Assembly (NCBI RefSeq): GCF_031426495.1
Contig: NZ_JANPLK010000040.1
Span: 124,001 to 188,000, forward strand
Direction: 5' to 3'
Origin: Gemmatimonas sp.
GTDB taxonomy: Bacteria > Gemmatimonadota > Gemmatimonadetes > Gemmatimonadales > Gemmatimonadaceae
Length of the DNA: 64,000 bases
Shown here: positions 7,338-15,461 of the stretch, one piece after another
Numbering within the stretch: position 1 is the stretch's first letter
Layout of the letters: each line of letters opens with the position of its first letter
Notes under the pieces: generated by a model
The model's input: only the letters and a program-made list of their open reading frames with translations
Database searches by the model: none
Told to the model about the DNA's origin: nothing
Made by a program: the position numbers and the translations under genes

Positions 7338-9530
7338 GTGCCTATCGAACCTCGCTTTTCGTCGACGCGCCGGATCCTCCGCTGCGCTCCGTTCTCGGCC
7401 CTTGGCGTTGCCGTGCTCACGCTCGCCGCAACGCCGGCACGCGCGCAATCGCGCCCACCCGTCGATAGCGGGAGGGCCGACAGCGCACGGGTGACGCGCG
7501 CGCAGGACGTGCAGCGCGTTCGCGTGACCGTCACGCGGGACGCCGCCCGTTCGCCGCTCGAGTTGCCCTTCGCCTGGTCGCGCGCCGCCATCGACGACCG
7601 CCCGGCACTGCGTCGCAGCGGCGTCGGCGACCTGCTGCTCGGTCTCCCCGGCGTGCAGGTGCAGGATCGGGCCAATCCGTCGCAGGATCCACGGATCGCC
7701 ATTCGCGGCTTCGGCGCGCGGTCGGCCTTCGGGGTCCGCGGCGTGCGTATTCTGCGCGACGGCATTCCGCTCACGCTGCCCGATGGCCAGACTCCGCTCG
7801 ACTGGCTCGACCTCGAATCGGTCGGGCGCGTGGATGTGGTACGAGGCACGGCGGCCGCGCTATATGGTAATGCGGCCGGCGGCGTCATCGATTTCCGCTC
7901 GCGCGCGCCGTCGGCACGTCCCTTCGCGATCGATGCCCGGCTGTGGGATGGCGGTGGCCTGCAGCGCGGCTCCGTGCTCGCCTCGGGCAGCCGGCGCGAT
8001 ACCACGGGTGTCGTTCAAGGTGGCGCGTGGCTCGGGTCCGTCACGCGCACCACGGGCGATGGTCCGCGGCAGTGGTCACATCTCGATGCCACCAGCGCCT
8101 TCGGCCGTGCGCTGGCGACGGTGGGGGGGACCCGCTTCGAAGTGCAGGGCACGCGCTACGACACGCCGCGTGCCGAGAATACCGGGGCGCTCACGGCGGC
8201 CGAGCTGGCGCGCGATCCGCGGCTCCCCGACTCGCTCAACATCACGCGTCGCTCGCGCAAAGCGGTGCAGCAGTCGCAGCTCTCCCTACTGGCGGCACGC
8301 GGCGACGGAGCTAACACACTCAACGCGTCGCTCTTCGTGGGCGCCCGCACGCTGGACAATCCGCTGCCGTTCGCCATCGTGGCGGTCGATCGGCATGTCG
8401 CCGGTGGATCGCTGCACGGTGCGTTCCGCACCACGCAATGGTCGTGGCCCGTGCGGCTCGGGGCGGGCATCGACGCGCAACGCCAAGTTGACGATCGACG
8501 CAATTTCGAGAACTGCAGCTCACTGGCCGCGACGGCGCCCGCCACCACGCTCTGTCCGAAGCCGGGCACTGAGCGCGGGGCGATTCGTCTCAATCAGCAG
8601 GAGCGCGTGGGCGGACTTGGCGGCTACGTGCGCGCCGAAGTGGAGGCGCCGCATCGCGTCTTCGCCAGCGCGGCGCTGCGATACGACCGCGTGAACTTCG
8701 CGGTGCGTGACCGCTTCATCACGGCCACCAATCTCGACGACTCCGGTGAGCGCGTGCTCAGCGCGGTGAGCCCCATGCTCGGCATCTCGTGGCGCGCCCG
8801 ACCCCTGATGTCGGTCTACGCAAATCTGAGCACGGCCTTCGAGACGCCGACCATCACCGAACTCACGAATCAGGACAACGGCGCGGCCGGCCTGAATGCG
8901 TTGCTCGATCCGCAGCGCACGCGCACGGCGGAGATTGGCGTGCAGGGCGTGCTCTGGTCGCGGCTGCGCGCCGACGTGGCGCTGTTTCGTGCCAGCGTAC
9001 GCGATGAACTGGTGCCGTTCGACGTACCCAATCAGCCGGGACGGCGTGCGTTCCGGAACGCCGGGCGCACCTCGCGCCAAGGCGTCGAAACCAATCTCAC
9101 GGCGTCCACCTCGATGTTCGATGTCGGCGTGGCGCACACGTGGTCGCGTTTCGAGTTCGACACCTACCGCGTGGGCGCGGCGAACTACGACGGCAAGGTC
9201 ATTCCCGGTATTCCGGCGCACCTGCTGCAGGCGTACATCACGGCCCGGCGCGCCGGCTGGTTCACCACCGTCGATGGGACAGCGTCCTCACGCGTGAGCG
9301 CCGACGATGCCAGCTCCGTGTACGCCGCGGGATACGCGGCGTTGAACGTGCGCGCGGGCTATACCGCACCGCGCGTGGGGCATGTACGACTCGAGCCGAC
9401 GGTCGGGATCGAAAACATGTTCGATCGTCGCTACGCCGGCTCGGTGGTGATCAATGCGACGCGCTCACGGTATTTCGAACCGGGCCTGCCGCGCCGGCTC
9501 ACCTTCGTGATGCGCATCCAGGCGGAGTAG
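7338..9530 (+). CDS. TonB-dependent outer-membrane receptor
   Basis: The 730-residue protein starts at a GTG and has a Sec signal ending in ARAQS. A plug domain follows (~55-180) with the expected sequence features: SGVGDLLLGLPGVQVQD, IAIRGFGARSAFGVRG, RILRDGIPLTLPDG, then VDVVRGTAAALYGNAAGGVI. The remainder is the 22-strand barrel region, ending with NMFDRRYAGSVVI and the terminal strand RRLTFVMRI. An N-terminal VTVTRDAAR segment may be the TonB box. It would import a siderophore, vitamin B12 or another large nutrient; nothing nearby reveals the substrate. No riboswitch-like leader fits in the 70 bases upstream. A GGAG lies only one base before the GTG, so the exact start is uncertain. Confidence 0.9.
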   Translation: MPIEPRFSSTRRILRCAPFSALGVAVLTLAATPARAQSRPPVDSGRADSARVTRAQDVQRVRVTVTRDAARSPLELPFAWSRAAIDDRPALRRSGVGDLLLGLPGVQVQDRANPSQDPRIAIRGFGARSAFGVRGVRILRDGIPLTLPDGQTPLDWLDLESVGRVDVVRGTAAALYGNAAGGVIDFRSRAPSARPFAIDARLWDGGGLQRGSVLASGSRRDTTGVVQGGAWLGSVTRTTGDGPRQWSHLDATSAFGRALATVGGTRFEVQGTRYDTPRAENTGALTAAELARDPRLPDSLNITRRSRKAVQQSQLSLLAARGDGANTLNASLFVGARTLDNPLPFAIVAVDRHVAGGSLHGAFRTTQWSWPVRLGAGIDAQRQVDDRRNFENCSSLAATAPATTLCPKPGTERGAIRLNQQERVGGLGGYVRAEVEAPHRVFASAALRYDRVNFAVRDRFITATNLDDSGERVLSAVSPMLGISWRARPLMSVYANLSTAFETPTITELTNQDNGAAGLNALLDPQRTRTAEIGVQGVLWSRLRADVALFRASVRDELVPFDVPNQPGRRAFRNAGRTSRQGVETNLTASTSMFDVGVAHTWSRFEFDTYRVGAANYDGKVIPGIPAHLLQAYITARRAGWFTTVDGTASSRVSADDASSVYAAGYAALNVRAGYTAPRVGHVRLEPTVGIENMFDRRYAGSVVINATRSRYFEPGLPRRLTFVMRIQAE

Positions 9531-9553
9531 CCTCGTCGCGCCGTGCCCCTGCA

Positions 9554-10594
9554 TCACTGATACTGGATGTATAACGGTCTTGGTGTGAGTGCGAGCAGAT
9601 CGCGCGGCGTCATCAGCGTGCTCCCCGAACGCCGGTCGTTCTTGTAGAACAGTTTGAATCCCGCGAACTGCACTGGCTCGGCGTACACATACGCCGCGTA
9701 CGAGTCGCGCTTAAGGCTCGGCGGCCCCCAGCCGTCCATATGCATCACCACTTGCACGCGCGGATCGCGCTTGATCTTCGTGGCGTTGGTCAGCATCGGC
9801 TTGGTGAAGCGATGCACCACGAGAATCTTCGGCGGCAGCTTCTTATCGGTGACGAGCTTCGCGAGATAGTCGATCACCCAGTTCACGTCGGCGGCGTCGT
9901 AGCTCCCGATCTTCTTGCCGGGCTTGGTGCCGTCCTTCATCGAGAACTCGGGATCCATGCCGAAGTGCACGTCGGGGCGCGACAACCACGCCTCGAGGCG
10001 CGGCAGTTCTTCCTGAATCGTACTCAAGCCAACCTGCACGTCGAGAAACAGCAGCGCGTTTCGCTCCTTCGCCCACCCGTACACTTTCTCGGTGAGCGCG
10101 TCGCCGTGGCGCATGCGGTACTTGCCATCCTTGCCGGCGTCACCCTGCGCCACCGTCGTGATCAGGTGCAGCGCCGGCTGCACCCGGGTGGAGGGATCGG
10201 CTTTCGTCCAGGCCGCCACTTCGCGGTCGAGCATGGCGAGCATCTCGGGCTTCGGATATTCGCCCAGCACACCCATGCGTTTCGAAAACGGATTGCCGTA
10301 GTATGCGATGATACGCTTGGCGGGGAGCACGCTTCCTGGCAGCGGCGCGGGGCCGGGTACGGGCCATACCGGGACGGGCTTGCCCGCGAGGGCACGGGCC
10401 GCTGCCGAGGTGCCGGTGGCCGGATAGGCATACTTGGGGCCCGAGTCGGGCGTCTGCTTCGCCGGCGCGGGCGTCTTCTTTGTGCCCATCGACGTCGGCG
10501 CCGACTGCGCGCGTCCTGAGGTAGCCAGCGATAACGACATCACGGCCACCCCAGTAAGCGCCGCGAGTCGTCGAACAGAAGCGAGAGAGATCAT
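9554..10594 (-). CDS. Secreted protein of unknown function, possibly TIM-barrel/glycosidase-like
   Basis: The 346-residue product opens with a signal peptide (hydrophobic core, then SGRAQSAP) and a Lys/Pro/Ala-rich linker. A single globular domain follows from about residue 90 (RIIAYYGNPFSKRMGVLG) to the end. Recurrent strand-like segments ending in acidic or polar residues are visible: ALHLITTVAQGD, ALLFLDVQVG, HFGMDPEFSM, KILVVHRFTKPML, VQVVMHMDGWG and AYVYAEPVQFAGFKLFY. This periodicity suggests a (beta/alpha)8 barrel of the glycoside-hydrolase type, with the Asp in GMDPEF and the His in VVHRF as candidate active-site residues. The family is not recognised and the enzymatic role is inference. 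It is convergent with the TonB receptor gene, 23 bases away. Confidence 0.75.
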   Translation of the reverse strand: MISLASVRRLAALTGVAVMSLSLATSGRAQSAPTSMGTKKTPAPAKQTPDSGPKYAYPATGTSAAARALAGKPVPVWPVPGPAPLPGSVLPAKRIIAYYGNPFSKRMGVLGEYPKPEMLAMLDREVAAWTKADPSTRVQPALHLITTVAQGDAGKDGKYRMRHGDALTEKVYGWAKERNALLFLDVQVGLSTIQEELPRLEAWLSRPDVHFGMDPEFSMKDGTKPGKKIGSYDAADVNWVIDYLAKLVTDKKLPPKILVVHRFTKPMLTNATKIKRDPRVQVVMHMDGWGPPSLKRDSYAAYVYAEPVQFAGFKLFYKNDRRSGSTLMTPRDLLALTPRPLYIQYQ

Positions 10595-10705
10595 CCCGAT
10601 AATCTAGCCAGCGCGGGAACCGCACTCTGGATCGGATCGGTTGGGTTAGTGTTATGCCGCACGAATGATCCGCGCCGGTTTCTCATCCCACTCCTTCCCG
10701 CTGCT

Positions 10706-11032
10706 ATGCATTCCACGACCACCGTTCCAGAGGATTTCGACGGCTTTCTCCTCGACTCCATCCCCGTGCACGACGGCATCTGGAGCCTCTACGGGATCGA
10801 CGATGATCGCCCAATCGCGATGTGGAGTCGTCCGCATGCCGAGCGCTACGACCAGCGCTTACGTGAAGCGTCCGCGCGGGAGCAGATCGCCGAGTGGGCG
10901 CTGGGCGACGTAACGGCGAAAGGACTGCCGGCCTGTATCACGAAGGCTGAAGAAACCCTCGCCTCGGCGCGCGCTGAACGCGCGCTTTGGGCTGAGCGGG
11001 TACGCGTGATTCAGTCGTACAAGCCGGAGTAG
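10706..11032 (+). CDS. Small cytoplasmic protein, unknown function
   Basis: A 108-residue soluble protein, not recognised. It begins MHSTTTVPEDFDGFLLDSIP and is rich in charged residues, with a likely helical second half (AEETLASARAERALWAERV). No signal peptide, membrane segment or cysteine pair is present. It is followed 27 bases later by a strong intrinsic terminator, which supports it being the end of a real transcript. The frame is open from 10649 but the ATG at 10706 avoids a basic N-terminal tail of low quality. Confidence 0.65.
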   Translation: MHSTTTVPEDFDGFLLDSIPVHDGIWSLYGIDDDRPIAMWSRPHAERYDQRLREASAREQIAEWALGDVTAKGLPACITKAEETLASARAERALWAERVRVIQSYKPE

Positions 11033-11058
11033 CGACTGGGACGAAATTGGTGAGAAAG

Positions 11059-11087
11059 ATGCCGCGCGGATATCGCGCGGCATTTTT
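11059..11087 (+). terminator. Intrinsic terminator
   Basis: A perfect 10-bp stem (ATGCCGCGCG at 11059-11068 pairing with CGCGCGGCAT at 11074-11083), a 5-base loop and a TTTTT tail. It ends the 10706-11032 transcription unit and isolates the kinase operon that follows. Confidence 0.9.
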
Positions 11088-11228
11088 GTCACCTGTGTGA
11101 AGTATTCCATCTTGCGGGACGACACTCTCCAGTGAGCACCTCGCCGACGGGGAGGCACCTCGGTGGGTCGATCTGATGCAGCGACCTGTCCGAGCACAAA
11201 CTGGTACTGCGCCGCTGGCCCCACGCTG

Positions 11229-12974
11229 ATGACCTCGAACGCCTTTCACGCGCTCGAACCCACGTCGTCCCTCCGTTCGCGCACGGAAGCGCTCGCGGCA
11301 ACGGAACTGATGGACGCGCCAACGAGTGTCGTGCTCGACCGCCTCACACGCGCCGCCAGCCGCCTGCTGGGAGTTCCGGTCTCGCTCGTTTCGCTGGTTG
11401 ACGACTACCGCCAGCTGTTTGCCGGCGTGACCGATCGCGAGAACGTGTTGCAAGGCGCACGCGAAACACTGTTGCGGGATTCGATCTGCCGTCACGTGGT
11501 CGAATCCTCGGCGCCATTGATCATACCTGACACGAGATGCAGCGACATTGCCCGGGCGATCAATACCGATCCGGGCTGGTGGGTCAAATCGTATGTCGGT
11601 GTGCCACTGGCGACGGCCGACGGCATTACGCTCGGGGCGCTCTGTGCGATCGATACGGTACCGCGCATCTGGAGTGAGGCGGAGATCGAGAGCCTCGGCG
11701 ATCTGGCGTTCGCCGCCGCAGCAGAGTTGGACCTCCGCATTTCCCTGCACCAGCGCCGGTTGAGTGAGACACGGTTCCAGGCGTTCATGGATCACTCACC
11801 GGTGGTTGCCGTGCTGCTCGATCGGGACGGCATCCTCGAGTATGCGAACAACATGTTCGGGATCCATTTTGAGGTGTCGGTCCAGCAGGCCGTAGGCCGA
11901 TCGATATCGACGATGTCGGATCCGCTTGCGCAAGCGATCGCCGCGCAGTGCGCGCTTGTCCTGCGGCGCGGGCAATGTGCCGAGCGTACGGAGACCCTCA
12001 CGACACCGGACGGTGACGAACGGCAATGGCTGTTGTACACCTTTCCCGTGAACACCAACACTGGACAGGGCGCCGTGGGAACGGTGGCGCTCGATCTCAC
12101 GCAGCGGCGCATGCTCGAGCGTCAGCTACAGCAGTCGCAGAAGCTCGAAGCGATCGGACAGCTCGCATCGGGAATCGCACACGAGATCAATACGCCGTCG
12201 CAATACGTGTCCGACAATGTGCAGTTCCTGCAGCAGGTGTTCAACGAAATTCGGTGGGTACTCGACGATGCGCGCGATGGACTGGATCGATCGACGATCG
12301 AGCGCTCCGGCGCCGGCGAGCGCCGCAACGAGATGACGCCCGAAACGGCAGCGTACCTTGCCGACGAAGTTCCACGCGCATTCGAACAGACGATCGAGGG
12401 CATGCAACGCATCGCCGGCATCGTCCACAGCATCAAAGCCTTCTCGCATCCGGGCGGCGCCGACGCTGAGGACGCGGACATCAACGCGGCGCTGGCAAAT
12501 ACACTCGTGGTGGCGAGGAATGAATGGAAGTTCGTCGCCGTCCTGGAGACGAACTACGATCCGACGTTACCCCCGGTTCGCTGCTTTCCCGGCGAGCTGA
12601 ATCAGGTTTTCCTGAACATCATCGTGAATGCGGCCCAGGCGATGGCGGCGTCGCTGCGCCAAGGCACGTTGCGCGTGACGACGCGCGCCGACGGGGAACA
12701 GGTCCATATCATCATCTCCGATACCGGTACCGGAATTCCGGAGCGAATCCGGGACAAGATCTTCAATCCGTTCTTCACCACGAAGCCGGTGGGCACCGGT
12801 ACCGGTCAGGGTCTTGCGATCTCGCATACAGTGGTGGTGGAGAAGCATGGTGGTCAGCTCACGTGTGACTCAGTCGAAGGGGTCGGGACCACCTTCACGA
12901 TCACCTTGCCGATCAAGGGCTGTTTCGACGTGGCGCGTCAGGATGTACGACGCCTGAGCGAGGACGCCGCGTGA
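11229..12974 (+). CDS. Cytoplasmic GAF-PAS sensor histidine kinase
   Basis: From the ATG at 11229 the product is 581 residues; a GTG at 11163 would add 22. Order of domains: GAF (~20-165, with SLVSLVDDYRQLFAGV and WVKSYVGVPLATADG, the usual cofactor-pocket region), PAS (~185-300), HisKA with H-box AHEINTPSQYV, then an HATPase domain. In the HATPase domain the N-box is NQVFLNIIVNAAQAM, G1 is DTGTGIPE and the F/G2 stretch is FFTTKPVGTGTGQGLAIS. No membrane segment is seen, so it senses a cytoplasmic signal. Its stop codon overlaps the start of the REC-HDOD gene by 4 bases and a third regulator gene overlaps that one. The three are therefore probably one translationally coupled signalling operon, with the two receivers as phosphorylation targets. 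Confidence 0.92.
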   Translation: MTSNAFHALEPTSSLRSRTEALAATELMDAPTSVVLDRLTRAASRLLGVPVSLVSLVDDYRQLFAGVTDRENVLQGARETLLRDSICRHVVESSAPLIIPDTRCSDIARAINTDPGWWVKSYVGVPLATADGITLGALCAIDTVPRIWSEAEIESLGDLAFAAAAELDLRISLHQRRLSETRFQAFMDHSPVVAVLLDRDGILEYANNMFGIHFEVSVQQAVGRSISTMSDPLAQAIAAQCALVLRRGQCAERTETLTTPDGDERQWLLYTFPVNTNTGQGAVGTVALDLTQRRMLERQLQQSQKLEAIGQLASGIAHEINTPSQYVSDNVQFLQQVFNEIRWVLDDARDGLDRSTIERSGAGERRNEMTPETAAYLADEVPRAFEQTIEGMQRIAGIVHSIKAFSHPGGADAEDADINAALANTLVVARNEWKFVAVLETNYDPTLPPVRCFPGELNQVFLNIIVNAAQAMAASLRQGTLRVTTRADGEQVHIIISDTGTGIPERIRDKIFNPFFTTKPVGTGTGQGLAISHTVVVEKHGGQLTCDSVEGVGTTFTITLPIKGCFDVARQDVRRLSEDAA

Positions 12975-14212
12975 TCAGCCAGCTTTTCGGGCCTACGACG
13001 TCGGCGCCGCTTCAGGTGCTGATCGTTGATGACGAACTCCGCGTGCTCGATGGGATGCGTCGTGCCTTGTACCGGGTCCGCGATCGCTGGGAGATTGACA
13101 CGGCCAGCGGCGGTGAAGACGCGTTGCGCAAGCTCTCCGAGAAGCCGGCCGATATCGTGATCACTGACTTGCGCATGCCGGGAATGGACGGCATCAGCCT
13201 GCTCGAGACCGTCGCGCAGTCGTGGCCGGCCACCGTGCGCATGATCCTGTCTGGGCAAGAGGATGCCGCCACGGGCACGCGCGCAACCCAGGTTGCGCAT
13301 CAGTACTTGTCGAAGCCAAGCGATGCGGAGGCGGTCATTGCCGCGTTGGGCCGAGCGACGAGCGCGGTCCGTCTGTTGCGCGATCCCGCCATGCGCGCGA
13401 TGGCGGGATGTCTCTCTTCGCTTCCGACGACACCGAAAGTTCTCCTGAAGATCCAGGAGCTGACGGTCAATGACGGCGCGGCATTCGGTGATCTGGCGAC
13501 ATTGATCGCCGGCGACGCGGCGCTCACCGCCAAGCTGCTGCAACTGGTGAATTCAGCGTACTTCGGCGTGGCCCGCGCCGTCACCAAAGTTGAGCAAGCG
13601 ATCAACGTGATCGGCTTTCAACTCCTGCGTGCACTCATCATCTCGCAGGAAATCACGCACGCCTTTCCCTGCTCGTGGCCGTCGTGGTCGGCGGAGAAGG
13701 AGCAACAACATGCGATGCTGGTCGGTACGGTGGCCCAGGCCATGGGCGACTCGCAGGCCGATCGCTGCGACTTGTTCACGGCGGGAGTGCTGCACGATGT
13801 CGGCATGCTGGTCTTGGCCAGCCGTGCGCCGACCATGCTGATGACCGCGATGCTTCACGCGGAGCGAAGCGGTGACGCGTTTCACGTGGCCGAGGCCGAA
13901 CTTCACGGTGTGACGCACGCGGACGTCGGTGCCTACCTGCTCGGACTTTGGGGGTTGCCGTGGTCTCTGGTGGAAGCCGTGGGCATGCACCACTCGCCAG
14001 ACGCGTGGCGCAGCGCATCGACCACGATTCCGGCGAAAGTCGCATTTGCCGAGCAGCTCGTCAACGCGGTGCACAAGCCCGACGGCATAGCCCAGGCTTC
14101 GGCTGAAATGCTGGAGAGTGAACTGTTTGTGATCCTGGGTGACGTTCCCACGCGCGAGCGACTCCTGAGCCGCGCGGTAACGGCGTTGCAGAAAGGAGGC
14201 AGTCGTGACTGA
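12971..14212 (+). CDS. Response regulator with HDOD output domain
   Basis: The GTG at 12971 overlaps the kinase stop codon (GTGA). The 413-residue protein has an N-terminal receiver: LIVDDE acidic pocket, Asp66 in ITDLRMPGMDG as the phospho-acceptor, and Lys in YLSKPSD. An HDOD domain follows (~145-345), recognisable by LLKIQELTVNDG, LTAKLLQLVNSAYFG and VGFQLLRALI-type helices. It has an HDVGMLVL motif reminiscent of the HD superfamily but not the full metal site. HDOD proteins lack known catalysis and tend to act as scaffolds in regulation of motility, c-di-GMP or chromosome functions. It resembles proteins next to PAS/GAF kinases in many Proteobacteria. Output partner unknown. Confidence 0.92.
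   Translation: MISQLFGPTTSAPLQVLIVDDELRVLDGMRRALYRVRDRWEIDTASGGEDALRKLSEKPADIVITDLRMPGMDGISLLETVAQSWPATVRMILSGQEDAATGTRATQVAHQYLSKPSDAEAVIAALGRATSAVRLLRDPAMRAMAGCLSSLPTTPKVLLKIQELTVNDGAAFGDLATLIAGDAALTAKLLQLVNSAYFGVARAVTKVEQAINVIGFQLLRALIISQEITHAFPCSWPSWSAEKEQQHAMLVGTVAQAMGDSQADRCDLFTAGVLHDVGMLVLASRAPTMLMTAMLHAERSGDAFHVAEAELHGVTHADVGAYLLGLWGLPWSLVEAVGMHHSPDAWRSASTTIPAKVAFAEQLVNAVHKPDGIAQASAEMLESELFVILGDVPTRERLLSRAVTALQKGGSRD
14192..14199 (+). promoter_or_regulatory. Strong Shine-Dalgarno deciding the start at 14205
   Basis: AAAGGAGG lies 5 bases before the GTG at 14205, inside the end of the HDOD gene. It is among the best ribosome-binding sites in the window and fixes an unusual GTG start that overlaps the previous stop by 8 bases. 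Confidence 0.85.
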
Positions 14213-15461
14213 GTCGGGGCGAGTGCTGTCCTCCGTGCCGCGTGTCCCGCTCCCGCGGTTGCTGTGCATCGACGACGAATCGCAGATTCTCGATGGGTTG
14301 CGACGTCTGCTGCGCGACCGATTCGACGTCGCTGTGGCAGTCGGTGGTCAAGCCGGTATCGACCGACTGCGCAGCGACGAGGCATTCGCTGTGGTCATGA
14401 CCGACATGCGCATGCCCGATGTGGACGGCGTGGCGGTGCTGCGCGCGGCGCGCGAACTGCGCCCCGAGACCACGAGGGTGTTGCTGACGGGTCAGGCCGA
14501 TCTCTCGGCAGCAGTGGCGGCGGTAAACGACGGAAATGTGTTTCGCTTTTTGCTCAAACCGTGTCCTCGCGATCAGTTGCGGGCGGCCCTGGATGATGCG
14601 GTGGAGCAGCATCGGCTCCTGCGCGTCGAGCGCGAACTGCTCTCCGGTACGCTTAAGGGAGCCATCAAGCTGTGCCTGGATATTCTGGCGCTAGTGCATC
14701 CGGAAGCGCTGAGTCGCGGCGCGCGTGTGCGACGCGTGGCCAGTATGCTGGCGGCAAAAGTGGATGGCGTGGAGGAGTGGACTGTCGAGGTGGCCGCGCT
14801 GCTCTCCGATCTGGGGGCGATTACGCTTCCCTCGGCCGTACTCACCAAGCTGCACGCTGGCGCGATGCTCACGCTTGGCGAGCGCCAACAGATCGATCGC
14901 TTGCCCGTGGTTGCGGCGAATCTGGTAGCCGCGATACCGCGTTTGGAACCCGTCCGTGATATCCTGCGCTTTCAGCGCACGCACTACGACGGATCACATA
15001 GTCCGGAACGCGGGATCGCCGGTGCAAGGATCCCGGTTGGCGCACGCATTCTCCACTTGGCTAATGACTACGACGCACTCGAATCGCGCGATGTCTCGCT
15101 CAACGCGCGCTTTCGGGCCCTGCGCGCATCAGGCGGGCGATATGATCCGGTATTGCTCACGATGCTGCGCGATTTGGTGGAGGAAGCGGCCGCACCAACG
15201 TCGGCGGCGAGTGCTGCCGGCTCACTGATGCGACTCGGCTCCGTTTCCGTCGGCCTGATCTTCGCCGAAGACATCGTCGCGCCCAACGGGATCGTGTTGA
15301 TCGGGCGCGGCCAGGAAGTCACGGCGCCGCTCTTGGATCGGATCGGTCTCTTCCCCGGTAGCGTGCGCGAGCGCCTTGTGCGCGTGCTCCCGCCAGCGCG
15401 CGTAACCGCCGTCAGCGCACCCGCCGTCAACGCACCCGCCGTCAACGCACCCGCAGGATGA
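14205..15461 (+). CDS. Response regulator with degenerate HD-GYP-like domain
   Basis: The 418-residue protein begins with a complete receiver: CIDDE pocket, Asp67 in VVMTDMRMPDVDG, LLTGQ, and Lys in FLLKPC. From ~145 it has the helical layout of an HD-GYP domain: SRGARVRRVASMLAAKVD and EVAALLSDLGAITLPSAVLTK. The histidine of the HD dyad is replaced (LLSDLG instead of LLHDIG). The HHExxxGxGYP motif is reduced to FQRTHYDGSHSP. Cyclic-di-GMP hydrolysis is therefore unlikely and it may be a signalling scaffold. A C-terminal ~60-residue SVGLIFAEDIVAPNGIVLIGRG module is like those following HDOD/HD-GYP response regulators. The last residues are encoded by a 15-bp tandem repeat. It forms the third gene of the kinase operon and its end overlaps sppA tail to tail by 20 bp. 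Confidence 0.9.
   Translation: MTESGRVLSSVPRVPLPRLLCIDDESQILDGLRRLLRDRFDVAVAVGGQAGIDRLRSDEAFAVVMTDMRMPDVDGVAVLRAARELRPETTRVLLTGQADLSAAVAAVNDGNVFRFLLKPCPRDQLRAALDDAVEQHRLLRVERELLSGTLKGAIKLCLDILALVHPEALSRGARVRRVASMLAAKVDGVEEWTVEVAALLSDLGAITLPSAVLTKLHAGAMLTLGERQQIDRLPVVAANLVAAIPRLEPVRDILRFQRTHYDGSHSPERGIAGARIPVGARILHLANDYDALESRDVSLNARFRALRASGGRYDPVLLTMLRDLVEEAAAPTSAASAAGSLMRLGSVSVGLIFAEDIVAPNGIVLIGRGQEVTAPLLDRIGLFPGSVRERLVRVLPPARVTAVSAPAVNAPAVNAPAG
15411..15455 (+). repeat. 15-bp tandem repeat, three copies, at a gene end
   Basis: Units at 15411-15425, 15426-15440 and 15441-15455 differ by one base each and encode VSAPA / VNAPA / VNAPA at the C-terminus of the REC/HD-GYP-like protein. The last unit overlaps the stop codon of sppA on the other strand, so a change of copy number would alter the spacing of the convergent gene ends. 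Confidence 0.9.
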
